In this document: positions 25,819 through 34,911 of the stretch, piece after piece | How positions within the stretch are numbered: position 1 is the first letter of the stretch | How the letters are laid out: every line of letters begins with the position of its first letter | Assembly: GCF_009733535.1 (NCBI RefSeq) | Contig: NZ_SMMI01000010.1 | Location: 1-64,000 of the forward strand | DNA: 64,000 bases | Reading direction: 5' to 3' | Source of the DNA: Sphingobacterium endophyticum | GTDB lineage: Bacteria; Bacteroidota; Bacteroidia; Sphingobacteriales; Sphingobacteriaceae | Position numbers and translations under genes: made by a program | The notes under the pieces: model-generated | Databases searched by the model: none | What the model was told of the DNA's origin: nothing | What the model saw: only the letters and a program-made list of their open reading frames with translations

Positions 25819-27849
25819 TCATAATTCTGGCGTTAGTTTAAATATTTTTGCACCGGAGGTTTGAAATGTAATATTGATATTGGAGTCTGTTGAAGTTTCT
25901 TCCTGACTAATTAGGTCCTTTATTTTAAATTTCCCATCCAAACCCTCTTTGTTTAGATCATACGTGAGGGTTAAATTTTCATCTTTGAAATTGAACGCTA
26001 TTAAATATAGTTGATCCGCATCATTTTTCAGGTAAAGATTACTTGTTTTGTTGTCGAGAATTACCTGAAGCGGTTTAAAGCTTTTGCCATTTTTTCCAAT
26101 TTTAAGGATTTCAGGGTTTTGTAGGATTGGTTCCATAGACGTTTGCCATTCTTCATTTTTAGAAAAGTCATCGCCCAATATAATTGGACCGGCAACAACT
26201 GCAGATAACAGACGAGCAATATTAGTGTTGTTAGATTCTCCAGTAAAAACTACATGGTCAGCATCGATGAAATCATAAAGGAAAGTTTGCCACCAACCGA
26301 AAGTAACAGAATTCAAGGTGTATGCTGTTTGCTCCATGGTCTTCCAAGCGTCGCAGGCGATCCTTCGCATATGTGCATACCGATAAGTCGCTATGGAAGG
26401 AGAGATGGCCGCATAAATAAGCATTTGATTATCTAATACCTCATTCAAGTATTTCATTCCAACAGCATATGCTTGCATGCCAGTTGTAATTTTAGGGTCG
26501 TAAAAAGATGTAGATTCTATAGATGCATGGGAAAGAAAATCAATTTTAATCATTTTAAAGCCGCATTCTTTCAGTTTCTCAAGAATAAATTTCATTCTTG
26601 CTTGAGTTCCAGGGTGAGTGGGGTCTAAGGCTCTACCGCCATCCAAGTCGTGAAATCCATTGTCAGTTTTAGTCCATAATTCAGCAAAAGCATAATCGGA
26701 CCCTTCAGCTTTTCTGTTTGGTCCGGATTTGTACCCCCAATCAGTAAATGGTGCCCAATATGCTCCTGGTTCCAAGCCAGCTGCTTTACAATAGTTTACA
26801 AATTCCTTAAGTTTACTATAATCACCTCCCATTCCTCCGGGAACCATATTGTCCCAAAATGAATCCAAATCGATAAAAGCCTTTCCGTTTTCATTTCTAA
26901 AGTTTGGAATCTTGTTTTTGAAATAATCCACATTCCCAGTAGCATTTTCCCAGGAGAGTTTATCCTGTATAACTCCCCAACTATTCCATCCAATCGGTAT
27001 AGCACCTGTCCAGCCTTTTATGTTTGGTGGGAATAATTTTTTTTGAAGTTTTGCATAGCTTTCCATTCCATCCTGCCAATTGTTTGAAAATTCTAACAGA
27101 ATTTTAGAGGATTTTATGATATTTCCATTCACAAACCCATGTTTAATGGAGTCTCTTGTGATATTCACGTCCGTAAAACCGTTTATCACTTGTAATTCTG
27201 TGTGGTTTAGTGAATCTTTATTACCAAGAATTCCTGTTTTCCAAGTAGATTGGTCTAAAGATGCTGTAATTAAGCCTTTTTGATTAGTTTTATCATATAA
27301 GATTCCGACTTCAGCACTTTGGTAGGGTTGATTCTCGAGTTCATTTTGATGGTAGGAAATGAAGGTGTCGTTATCAAAGGGGACGGAAATTGTGGTTATG
27401 GGATTGCCAGAGAAAAATTGTTGCGGTTTAAGGGCTATTGGAATAAGGGTATTTGATGAAATATTTTTACCCTTAATAACTAATTCCAAAATAAAAGAGG
27501 GATTCTTTTCATAAAAATAGAAATTCTGTATTGCTTTAATTCCATTTGCTAGTGGATGTTCTATAGAATAGCAAATGCCAGAGCCTACCTGATCTTTGAA
27601 TTTTTGCTTTAGCGCTCTTGCATTGGCAGATTTTACTTCAATAGGGCCTTGATTTTTTAATTGAAAGATTGAAACTGCATTTTCAAATACAGGGATATTG
27701 TTTTCAAGTAGTGAAAAAGATCCTTTTTTAAGATCATATCTAAAGACCTGATTATTATTAAGCTTTACATCGATTTGAGCGCGAATGGATTGGTTTGGTA
27801 TTAATAATATGGTCAATAACCATATTATGTAAAAGTATTTTAATTGCAT
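25819..27849 (-). CDS. Exported alpha-galactosidase-like glycoside hydrolase (clan GH-D)
   Basis: A 676-residue secreted enzyme with a signal peptide ending near SIRAQ (about 1-24). An N-terminal beta-rich domain (about 25-275) precedes a barrel starting at GAIPIGWNSWG. Clan GH-D features are visible: GWNSWG, AFIDLDSFWDN, the nucleophile strand KMIKIDFLSH (D437) and a candidate acid/base in RRIACDAWKT (D500). A C-terminal beta-sandwich ends the protein. Family GH27 or GH36 is the closest call, but the sequence is not a standard melibiase, so specificity (alpha-galactose or alpha-N-acetylgalactosamine) is open. Confidence 0.78.
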   Translation of the reverse strand: MQLKYFYIIWLLTILLIPNQSIRAQIDVKLNNNQVFRYDLKKGSFSLLENNIPVFENAVSIFQLKNQGPIEVKSANARALKQKFKDQVGSGICYSIEHPLANGIKAIQNFYFYEKNPSFILELVIKGKNISSNTLIPIALKPQQFFSGNPITTISVPFDNDTFISYHQNELENQPYQSAEVGILYDKTNQKGLITASLDQSTWKTGILGNKDSLNHTELQVINGFTDVNITRDSIKHGFVNGNIIKSSKILLEFSNNWQDGMESYAKLQKKLFPPNIKGWTGAIPIGWNSWGVIQDKLSWENATGNVDYFKNKIPNFRNENGKAFIDLDSFWDNMVPGGMGGDYSKLKEFVNYCKAAGLEPGAYWAPFTDWGYKSGPNRKAEGSDYAFAELWTKTDNGFHDLDGGRALDPTHPGTQARMKFILEKLKECGFKMIKIDFLSHASIESTSFYDPKITTGMQAYAVGMKYLNEVLDNQMLIYAAISPSIATYRYAHMRRIACDAWKTMEQTAYTLNSVTFGWWQTFLYDFIDADHVVFTGESNNTNIARLLSAVVAGPIILGDDFSKNEEWQTSMEPILQNPEILKIGKNGKSFKPLQVILDNKTSNLYLKNDADQLYLIAFNFKDENLTLTYDLNKEGLDGKFKIKDLISQEETSTDSNINITFQTSGAKIFKLTPEL

Positions 27850-27944
27850 TATGAAATAGGTTGGTTGATATAAAAATCAAAATTGGTAGTCTTGATTTTT
27901 TTTTCAATCTACGATTATAAATTGAATTTCAGAGGCATACTAAT

Positions 27945-27976
27945 AAAAAAAGAGGCTTACAGTATAATTGTAAGCC
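27945..27976 (-). terminator. Terminator after the FMN dehydrogenase gene
   Basis: GGCTTACA (27954-27961) pairs with TGTAAGCC (27969-27976). On the minus strand the stem is followed by CTC and a T-run. Confidence 0.8.
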
Positions 27977-27999
27977 ACTTTTTACAATAACTTATCGAG

Positions 28000-29163
28000 T
28001 TACAATAATCGAGATGGGAATTGCTGTATATTTTCAATACTTAGTTGCTGCATGACCTGATAAAGTTGAGCTTTGAACATGTTGATTGTATGATCTGCAC
28101 CATTATCTCCTAATGCTCCAACACCATACATAAAAGGTCTACCCATAAAATTAAATTCTGATCCAACCGCATAGGCTCTACCAAGATCAACTCCTGATCT
28201 TATTCCTCCGTCCATCATTATTTTTAATTTACTGCTATAGTTTGAGTTTTGGGTCAATCTGATAAGAGAGTGAATAGAAGATTCACCAGCATCGATTTGA
28301 CGGCCTCCATGGTTAGACACAATAACGCCATCGACACCGATGGATATTGCGGCTTCCATATCCTCAGGTGTTGCTACTCCTTTTAAAACCAATGGACCTT
28401 TCCAAATATCACGGATAGCTTGTACTTTTTGTACATTTACCTTACCTGTAAATGTTTTGTTCATAAATTGCCCCAACTGGGAGAGGTCTAATCCTTTTTC
28501 CATGTAAGGTTTTAGGGTTGCAAAATTGGGAATTCCATGTTGTAGGGTTTTTATTCCCCATTCCGGGCATATCAATGCCTGAAGAATATTCGATATATTC
28601 ATTTTAGGAGGCATGGATAAGCCGCTTTTAATTTCTCTATACCTCAAGCCGAAGGAAGGAACATCGACTAATACGACAAGTACTGGACATTCTACGGCTT
28701 TTAAACGGTTTAGTATATCGTCTCTTAAACGATCTTCAGTAGGATGGTAGAGTTGGAACCAAGCCTCTCCTTCAGATACTTCAGCTATTCTTTCAATGCT
28801 ACTCGTGGAAACAGTACTTAAGATGTAAGGTACATTATTTTTAGCAGCTGCTTTGGCTAAGATTTCAGGTGCATTCGGCCACATCAAACCTTGTAGGCCA
28901 ATAGGTGATATGCCGAATGGAGCGCTATATTTCTTTCCGAAAATTTCGACAGACATATCTATATCGCCCGAAACATGAAGGTATTGAGGTTTTAATAAAA
29001 TGTCATCAAAGTCATTTTCATTTCTTGCCAAATTCAATTCTTCATTACATCCGCCTTCAAGATAATCAAAGGCAAATTTTGGGATTCTCCATTTTGCTTT
29101 TCTTTTTAAGTCTGCAACAGAAGGATACCCTGGGTTATAGGGATATTTAATCTTTACACTCAT
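28000..29163 (-). CDS. FMN-dependent alpha-hydroxy acid dehydrogenase (lactate type)
   Basis: A 387-residue TIM-barrel flavoprotein of the L-lactate dehydrogenase/glycolate oxidase family. Y34 in FDYLEGG, the FMN-contacting SPIGLQGLMWP, the catalytic histidine H285 in SNHGGRQ, and the phosphate-binding DGGIRSG and GRPFMYG are all present. It probably oxidises L-lactate or another 2-hydroxyacid, passing electrons to quinone or oxygen. An insertion around 185-240 replaces the membrane-anchoring loop region of LldD. Gene context does not narrow the substrate. Confidence 0.9.
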   Translation of the reverse strand: MSVKIKYPYNPGYPSVADLKRKAKWRIPKFAFDYLEGGCNEELNLARNENDFDDILLKPQYLHVSGDIDMSVEIFGKKYSAPFGISPIGLQGLMWPNAPEILAKAAAKNNVPYILSTVSTSSIERIAEVSEGEAWFQLYHPTEDRLRDDILNRLKAVECPVLVVLVDVPSFGLRYREIKSGLSMPPKMNISNILQALICPEWGIKTLQHGIPNFATLKPYMEKGLDLSQLGQFMNKTFTGKVNVQKVQAIRDIWKGPLVLKGVATPEDMEAAISIGVDGVIVSNHGGRQIDAGESSIHSLIRLTQNSNYSSKLKIMMDGGIRSGVDLGRAYAVGSEFNFMGRPFMYGVGALGDNGADHTINMFKAQLYQVMQQLSIENIQQFPSRLL

Positions 29164-29192
29164 TATTATTTAAGATATAGGTTGTTAGAGAA

Positions 29193-29200
29193 CAAAAGTA
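29193..29200 (-). promoter_or_regulatory. -7 box for the FMN dehydrogenase gene
   Basis: On the minus strand TACTTTTG matches the consensus and is identical to the boxes before rplC and rpsH. It lies 29 nt before the start. The -33 box is unclear. Confidence 0.5.
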
Positions 29201-29237
29201 CGGTTAAAAAATTATAATAACCATCCTGCACTGTTTG

Positions 29238-29762
29238 CTAATCTATATTTAAACGTTGAATGATTTCTTTTTTTTCATGGATTCCATAAAAAAGAATGTA
29301 ATCTACTTTTGTGGATAGTCCAGAGGTCCCATCTTTTTGTTTGATATAGATTCTGTTTACAATGAATTTGATTCCGTTCACAGAGGTTTCTACAAAAGGC
29401 TTTCCTTTGGCGGGAATAATTAAATTAAATTTTTGAGAGGGCAGGGAGACTATGGTTGCTTCAAAAAAATGGTCATTGATTCTTTTGGTGTCAATTCCAT
29501 ATGCAAAATTTTTTTGGATGGTTGTTAGAGGTTTAATCTCTCCATTTTTATCAAAGATTTGACGGTACACCCGAATTGGATTTTCGAGGTTAATTTTACG
29601 ATCGTCTGTAAGATTTAATGCGTAAATAAATGTGTTTTTTCCACGATTATGTTGTATATAGAACAATAATCCATCTTTTTCAGAGGGTTTTGGGTACCCC
29701 TCTTGAGCTTTGACATAACAAAATGATACGAATATCAGAACCACCGAAATGAATTTATTCAT
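29238..29762 (-). CDS. DUF4833-type exported protein
   Basis: A 174-residue protein with a signal peptide (about 1-19, ending VKAQ). The segment PKPSEKDGLLFYIQHNRGKNTFIYALN and the later QKNFAYGIDTKRI resemble the DUF4833 family of Bacteroidota, whose function is unknown. The rest is predicted to be beta-rich. It lies 74 bp upstream of the FMN dehydrogenase gene, which has its own -7 box, so they need not be one operon. Confidence 0.65.
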   Translation of the reverse strand: MNKFISVVLIFVSFCYVKAQEGYPKPSEKDGLLFYIQHNRGKNTFIYALNLTDDRKINLENPIRVYRQIFDKNGEIKPLTTIQKNFAYGIDTKRINDHFFEATIVSLPSQKFNLIIPAKGKPFVETSVNGIKFIVNRIYIKQKDGTSGLSTKVDYILFYGIHEKKEIIQRLNID

Positions 29763-29826
29763 CCTTATTTGTTTTTCGGTAATTTACTGATATTCGCGTT
29801 AAGTGATGGTGAATTTTTAGTTAAAG

Positions 29827-30009
29827 TTAATTTGTGCCACCCCTTCCTCCAAACATTTTAGAGATGAGCCAAATTACAAGTACAATTGCACCTACCACCA
29901 ATATAATGCCCCACCACATTCCTGCCTTAAATATTCCCTCAATTAATGAACAACTGCTAAATAGAGTTGTCGTTAGGGCAATCGCTAAAAATCCAATGTA
30001 TCTATTCAT
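29827..30009 (-). CDS. Small lipoprotein with one membrane helix
   Basis: A 60-residue protein. A lipoprotein signal (lipobox FSSC, C20) is followed by SLIEGIFKAGMWWG, one strongly hydrophobic helix (about 33-52) and a glycine-rich end GGRGGTN. Similar tiny proteins are common in Bacteroidota and are sometimes labelled phosphatidate cytidylyltransferase, but nothing of that enzyme is present. Function unknown. Confidence 0.72.
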   Translation of the reverse strand: MNRYIGFLAIALTTTLFSSCSLIEGIFKAGMWWGIILVVGAIVLVIWLISKMFGGRGGTN

Positions 30010-30191
30010 ATTTCTTTTTTTAGTAGTTATTATAGTACCTAAACAATATTGATGTATAAAAGTTTGTTATTTCCATGTAGATTGGATGTACGTTATGATT
30101 AGAAATTCATACATCCTGATTTAATTAAAAAATGATAGAAGAAAAATTTATTTTTTTGAAATGCGATAAAAATTGAGATCATAATTATTTG

Positions 30192-30199
30192 TACGTTTG
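30192..30199 (+). promoter_or_regulatory. -7 box for the APC transporter gene
   Basis: TACGTTTG fits TAnnTTTG, 18 nt before the start at 30218. A TTG lies 16 nt upstream at 30173-30175, a slightly short spacing. Confidence 0.5.
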
Positions 30200-30217
30200 A
30201 AAAATTAAAACCTATTT

Positions 30218-31609
30218 ATGAATAAAAAACTCAATTTATGGGATTCCATAATGATTGTTATGGGCTCTATGATTGGCAGTGGGATTTTTATTGTATCCTC
30301 CGATATGATGCGTCAGTTAGGTTCTGGCTATTGGTTGATTGCAGTTTGGCTCATTACAGCGATAGCAACTATTGCTGCGGCAATTTGTTATGGCGAATTA
30401 TCTTCCATCTTTCCAAAAGCTGGAGGACAGTACACGTATTTAACAGAAGTTTTTGGGAAAATGACGGGGTTTTTATACGGATGGAGTTTATTTGCTGTTA
30501 TTCAGACAGGAACGATTGCAGCTGTTGCAGTAGCGTTTGGAAAATTTACGGCATATTTATTTCCAGAATTAAACGATGCTGCACCGATCTATCAAAATGG
30601 ATCATTCATGATTACATGGATGCAGATTTTAGCCATCCTGGTAATTTTACTCTTAACGTTTATTAATACGAAGGGAGTTCAGAGTGGAAAAATAGTACAA
30701 TCAATTTTTACTACTTCTAAAATTCTTGCACTACTTGTCCTTATAATAGGAGGTGCATTTTTAATTAAAGACAATCAATTTTCCAATAATCTTAGTTATG
30801 GTTGGTCCTCATTTCAGAACTTAGATTCTTCTGGCTGGAAGGAAATTTCTGGTGAGATACTATTAGGCGGAATAGCTGCAGCGATGGTCGGATCTATTTT
30901 TAGTAGTGTGGCATGGGAAAATGTAACATTCGTAGCCGGAGAGATAAAAGATGCGAAGAGGAATGTGGTTATTTCCATGGTAGTTGGTACGTCCTTGGTG
31001 ATGTTACTGTATTTATTTTGTAATTATGTTTATTTGGCGAGTTTAAATCGAGATGAAATTGCATTTGCAGCAAATGATCGGGTAGCGATAGCATCAGCTG
31101 AAAAGTTACTTGGTCATATTGGGACCATTGTTATGGCGTTATTGGTGATGGTTTCAACTTTTGGCTGTGTAAATGGCATTGTTCTTTCTGGAGCAAGAGT
31201 ATTTCAAAGTATGGCTAAAGATGGATTGTTTTTAAAGCAAGCTATCCCTAACAATAAACATGATGTTCCAGAGCGTTCTCTATGGCTTCAGGGGCTTTGG
31301 GCCTCATTATTATGTTTAAGTGGTCAATATGGTAATCTATTGGATATGGTTTCATTTGTTATTGTAATCTTTTATATGATTACTGTTTTAGCAATGATTT
31401 ATTTACGTTGGAAAAAACCTGAGTTAGAAAGGCCCTATAAAACATTTCTATATCCTATTCCGCCAATTCTATATTTGTTGATAGGAAGTGCTTTTTGCAT
31501 CCTTTTAATAGTTTTTAAGCCCCAATATACATGGCCTGGATTTATACTTATTTTGATTGGAGTTCCGATTTTTTATTTTGCTAAGAAGAATCGGCTGAAA
31601 TCTTCATAA
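30218..31609 (+). CDS. APC-family amino acid permease
   Basis: A 463-residue inner-membrane transporter with about twelve hydrophobic helices. The opening LNLWDSIMIVMGSMIGSGIFIVSSDM holds the GSGIF substrate-binding turn of helix 1. SSVAWENVTFVAGEIKDAKRNV is the conserved helix 6-7 region. It is close to the LAT/SteT-like branch of the APC superfamily. The substrate, probably a neutral amino acid, is not determined by sequence. It converges on metE, with a hairpin between the two genes. Confidence 0.9.
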   Translation: MNKKLNLWDSIMIVMGSMIGSGIFIVSSDMMRQLGSGYWLIAVWLITAIATIAAAICYGELSSIFPKAGGQYTYLTEVFGKMTGFLYGWSLFAVIQTGTIAAVAVAFGKFTAYLFPELNDAAPIYQNGSFMITWMQILAILVILLLTFINTKGVQSGKIVQSIFTTSKILALLVLIIGGAFLIKDNQFSNNLSYGWSSFQNLDSSGWKEISGEILLGGIAAAMVGSIFSSVAWENVTFVAGEIKDAKRNVVISMVVGTSLVMLLYLFCNYVYLASLNRDEIAFAANDRVAIASAEKLLGHIGTIVMALLVMVSTFGCVNGIVLSGARVFQSMAKDGLFLKQAIPNNKHDVPERSLWLQGLWASLLCLSGQYGNLLDMVSFVIVIFYMITVLAMIYLRWKKPELERPYKTFLYPIPPILYLLIGSAFCILLIVFKPQYTWPGFILILIGVPIFYFAKKNRLKSS

Positions 31610-31636
31610 AAAAGGCCGTACGTTCTGTACGGCCTT
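31606..31636 (-). terminator. Terminator of metE
   Basis: AAGGCCGTAC (31612-31621) pairs with GTACGGCCTT (31627-31636). Read on the minus strand the stem runs into TTTTTTATG. The plus-strand U-run is poor, so it mainly serves metE. Confidence 0.88.
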
Positions 31637-31665
31637 CCTATTATATTTTATAATACTATTAATTT

Positions 31666-33975
31666 TTATTCAGCTCTTAAGATTTTAGCAGCTTCTACCA
31701 TTGATTCTAAAGCGGCTTTAGTTTCTGGCCAAGCACGAGTTTTCAAACCACAGTCAGGGTTTACCCATAATTGTTCAGCAGGAACTACAGCTTTAGCTTT
31801 ACGTAAAAGGTTGACCATTTCTTCAGTGCTAGGAACGCGAGGGGAGTGGATGTCATACACGCCAGGTCCGATATCGTTTGGATATTTAAAGTCAGCAAAT
31901 GCGTCTAATAATTCCATTTGAGAACGAGAAGTTTCAATTGTAATTACGTCAGCATCCATAGCTGCAATATCTTGGATAATATCATTGAACTCAGAATAGC
32001 ACATATGTGTGTGAATTTGAGTATCATCATCAACATTTGAAGAAGAAACACGGAAAGCACGAACTGCCCAATCTAAGTATTCTTGTTGATCAGCTTTACG
32101 TAAAGGTAGACCTTCACGGATTGCAGGTTCATCGATTTGAATGATTTTAATTCCTGCTTTTTCTAGTGCTTGAACTTCATCTAAAATTGCCAATGCAATT
32201 TGGTAAGTAGTTGTAGAACGAGGTTGATCATTACGTACGAAAGACCACTGTAGAATCGTAACAGGACCTGTCAACATTCCTTTCACAGGACGATTAGTTA
32301 ACGATTGTGCATATGCAGACCAACGTACAGTCATGTCTTCAGGGCGGTAAACATCACCAAAAATAATTGGAGGTTTTACACAACGAGAACCATAAGATTG
32401 TACCCATCCATTTTGCGTGAATGCATAACCTGCTAATTGCTCACCAAAGTATTCAACCATGTCATTACGTTCGAATTCACCATGTACTAGAACATCGATA
32501 TCTAAATCTTCTTGAAGACGGATAGTTCTTTCAGTTTCAGCAGCGATTTCTTTATCATATTCTTCTTGAGAAATTGTACCTTTTTTCAAGTCAGCTCTCC
32601 ATTTACGAACATCTTTCGTTTGAGGGAATGAACCGATAGTTGTTGTTGCAAAACCAGGAAGGTTAAATTTAGCTTGTTGAGCTTCTTTACGATCGTTGAA
32701 TGAAGAAGTACGTTTAGCATCTTCATCGGTAATATTACTAACACGATTTTTAACTTCTGGTCTATGAATTAGAGGAGAAGTACGACGGCTTTCCGCAGCT
32801 TGTTTATTGTCTTCAAAACGTTTTTGCGTATCCGCATCAACATCACCTTCAGCCAATACAGCAAGATCTTTAACTTCAGAAAGTTTTTGCTTAGCAAATG
32901 CCAACCAGTTTTTAACTTCAGCAGGTAGAGATTCTTCATTGTTTTCGTTGTCCAAATCAAAAGGAACATGTAATAATGATGAAGAAGGAGCAACCCAAAC
33001 GCGGTCTTTACCTACAGCATCTACAGCTTGTTTGATTTTTTTCAATGAGTTTTCGTAATCATTTTTCCAAATGTTACGGCCTTCAACCACACCTAAAGAA
33101 AGAGTTAGGTTAGCAGGAACTTTTGATAATATAGAGTCGAGTTGATTTTCACCACGAACAAGGTCAAGGTGTAAAGCATGCACAGGAAGGTTAACGGCGA
33201 TATCTTCGTTATTTCCTAATGCCTCAAAATAAGTAGCAACAATAAGTTTGATTCCTTTAGCTGCAGCAGCTAATTTTTCGAATACTTTTCCGTAAAGTGC
33301 TTTAGTAGCATCATCGATATCCAATGCCAAGAAAGGTTCATCGATTTGTACATATTGAGCACCAGCATCAGCAAGTTTACCTAAGATCTCTTCGTATACT
33401 GGAAGTAATTTGTCGATAAGATCAATACGGTTAAAGTCAGCTTCTTTTTCTTTACCCAACAATAGGTAAGTGATAGGACCAATTAGGACAGGTTTAGTTT
33501 CAATTCCTAATTGTTTAGCTTCGTTATATTCATTTAAGAATTTTTCAGAAGTAAGTTTGAATTCTTGGTTTTTTACGAATTCAGGAACGATATAGTGGTA
33601 GTTTGTATCAAACCATTTAGTCATTTCCATAGCAGTAACATCTACGCCACCTTCTTGGAAACCACGAGCCATTGCAAAATATAAATCAAGATTATATTTG
33701 CGATCGATTTTGTTTAATAAGGAGTTGTAACGAGCAGGAATAGCTCCAACAGTTAATGATAAGTCTAGAACTTGGTCATAGAATGCGAAGTCATTAGATG
33801 GGATCAGATCGATACCAGCATCTTTTTGAGTCTTCCAATTGCTTTCACGGATTTTAAGTCCAGCCTGCAATAATTCTTCCGCGCTGATCTTCTTCGCCCA
33901 GTAAGCTTCATTAGCTTTCTTCAATTCGCGGAAAGCGCCCACACGTGGGTAGCCTAAATTGTTTGTTAATAGCAT
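31666..33975 (-). CDS. metE: Cobalamin-independent methionine synthase
   Basis: A 769-residue enzyme transferring the methyl group of methyltetrahydrofolate polyglutamate to homocysteine. Both homologous barrel halves are present. The zinc ligands are visible: His and Cys in HTHMCYSEFND, Glu in TIETSRSQME and Cys in NPDCGLKTRAWPE. PGFATTTIGSFPQTKDVR opens the catalytic half, and HGEFERNDMVEYFGEQ is a family hallmark. A SAM-I riboswitch lies in the leader, so expression should fall when SAM is abundant. Homocysteine is supplied in part by ahcY. Confidence 0.98.
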   Translation of the reverse strand: MLLTNNLGYPRVGAFRELKKANEAYWAKKISAEELLQAGLKIRESNWKTQKDAGIDLIPSNDFAFYDQVLDLSLTVGAIPARYNSLLNKIDRKYNLDLYFAMARGFQEGGVDVTAMEMTKWFDTNYHYIVPEFVKNQEFKLTSEKFLNEYNEAKQLGIETKPVLIGPITYLLLGKEKEADFNRIDLIDKLLPVYEEILGKLADAGAQYVQIDEPFLALDIDDATKALYGKVFEKLAAAAKGIKLIVATYFEALGNNEDIAVNLPVHALHLDLVRGENQLDSILSKVPANLTLSLGVVEGRNIWKNDYENSLKKIKQAVDAVGKDRVWVAPSSSLLHVPFDLDNENNEESLPAEVKNWLAFAKQKLSEVKDLAVLAEGDVDADTQKRFEDNKQAAESRRTSPLIHRPEVKNRVSNITDEDAKRTSSFNDRKEAQQAKFNLPGFATTTIGSFPQTKDVRKWRADLKKGTISQEEYDKEIAAETERTIRLQEDLDIDVLVHGEFERNDMVEYFGEQLAGYAFTQNGWVQSYGSRCVKPPIIFGDVYRPEDMTVRWSAYAQSLTNRPVKGMLTGPVTILQWSFVRNDQPRSTTTYQIALAILDEVQALEKAGIKIIQIDEPAIREGLPLRKADQQEYLDWAVRAFRVSSSNVDDDTQIHTHMCYSEFNDIIQDIAAMDADVITIETSRSQMELLDAFADFKYPNDIGPGVYDIHSPRVPSTEEMVNLLRKAKAVVPAEQLWVNPDCGLKTRAWPETKAALESMVEAAKILRAE

Positions 33976-34026
33976 ATAGTTTTCTACTAAATTAATTATG
34001 TTTCAAAAATTCATTTGCTAAGAGAA

Positions 34027-34146
34027 GGCTACCAAGGATTCTGTAACCAGCTTATCTTTCCCAATCGGGGTAGAATGTAGCACCTTGTCAAGAGACAGGT
34101 TGCTAAGGCTTCATCGGGTCTAGTCCCTCTGCCTTTCTCTATAAGC
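34027..34146 (-). promoter_or_regulatory. SAM-I (S-box) riboswitch upstream of metE
   Basis: Read on the minus strand, the leader contains the S-box core: AGAGGGACTAGACCCGATGA, then GCCTTAGCAACC, then AAGGTGCTACATTC. A closing P1 helix pairs CTTAT at 34141-34145 with ATAAG at 34051-34055. Downstream, GGTTAC and GTAGCC (about 34027-34048) form a further hairpin that may act as the expression platform. No U-run follows it, so control may be translational. The predicted transcription start falls at the 5' edge of the aptamer. Ligand binding is inferred from the class. Confidence 0.93.
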
Positions 34147-34151
34147 GATGG

Positions 34152-34183
34152 CTAAGTTAGGTATTACATTTTTAAAATGCAAA
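34152..34183 (-). promoter_or_regulatory. Promoter of metE
   Basis: On the minus strand TTTG (plus 34180-34183), 20 nt, then TAACTTAG (plus 34152-34159), a near match to TAnnTTTG. The start point would lie about 5 nt on, where the riboswitch begins. Confidence 0.6.
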
Positions 34184-34202
34184 AAAAGATTTTAGTTAGC
34201 TG

Positions 34203-34892
34203 CTAACTAACTAATAATTTGTATCCTTTACCGTGAACATTGACAATTTCAACATTTGAATCTTCTTTTAAATATTTTCTCAATTTACTTAAGAAAACAT
34301 CCATACTTCTACCTGTGAAGTAATTGTCATCATGCCAAATTTTAATTAATGCTTCTTCACGAGTAAGAACATCATTTTTCTTTAAGCAAAGAAGTCTTAA
34401 TAGTTCAGCTTCTTTAGTTGAGAGTTTTTGTTGCTGACCTTTGTAAGAAATAATTTGACTTGTATAATCGAAGAAATAATCACCGATTTCAAATTTATCT
34501 GAGATTTCTTCTTCCTTGTCTTTAGACGCTCTTTTGAGCAAAGCATTTATTCTCAATAAAAGTTCTTCAACTCGAAAAGGTTTGGTAATATAGTCATCAC
34601 CCCCCAATTCAAATGCTTGGGTCTTATCTTCCATCATTCCTTTGGCTGTAGCATAAATGATAGGAACTGTTTGGTTGATTTTACGGATATCTTTCCCTAA
34701 GGAGAACCCGTCTTTCTTAGGCATCATGACGTCCAAAATACATAGGTCAAATTCTTCTTTACGGAATGCATCCATTCCTTCCTGACCATCTTTACATAGA
34801 ACTACATCAAATTTTCCTTTTAATTCCAGATAATCCTTTAACAATTCGCCTAAGTTAGGATCATCCTCTGCTAATAATATCTTTTGATTCAT
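34203..34892 (-). CDS. OmpR/PhoB-type response regulator (RprY-like)
   Basis: A 229-residue regulator. The receiver domain (about 4-118) has E9/D10/D11, phospho-acceptor D54 in CILDVMMPKKDG, a switch threonine in YATAKG and the lysine in ITKPF. The winged-helix output domain (about 130-228) has LSTKEAELLRLLC and GRSMDVFLSKLRKYL, ending VHGKGYKLLV. It is 19 bp downstream of the kinase gene and surely its partner. It resembles RprY of Bacteroides, which is linked to stress and redox responses, but that function is not shown here. Confidence 0.93.
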   Translation of the reverse strand: MNQKILLAEDDPNLGELLKDYLELKGKFDVVLCKDGQEGMDAFRKEEFDLCILDVMMPKKDGFSLGKDIRKINQTVPIIYATAKGMMEDKTQAFELGGDDYITKPFRVEELLLRINALLKRASKDKEEEISDKFEIGDYFFDYTSQIISYKGQQQKLSTKEAELLRLLCLKKNDVLTREEALIKIWHDDNYFTGRSMDVFLSKLRKYLKEDSNVEIVNVHGKGYKLLVS

Positions 34893-34911
34893 ACTTTTCT
34901 ATATCTAATGA

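Noticed and set aside
29827..30009. Phosphatidate cytidylyltransferase, a label sometimes given to such small proteins
   Set aside because: With 60 residues, one helix and no catalytic motif it cannot be that enzyme.
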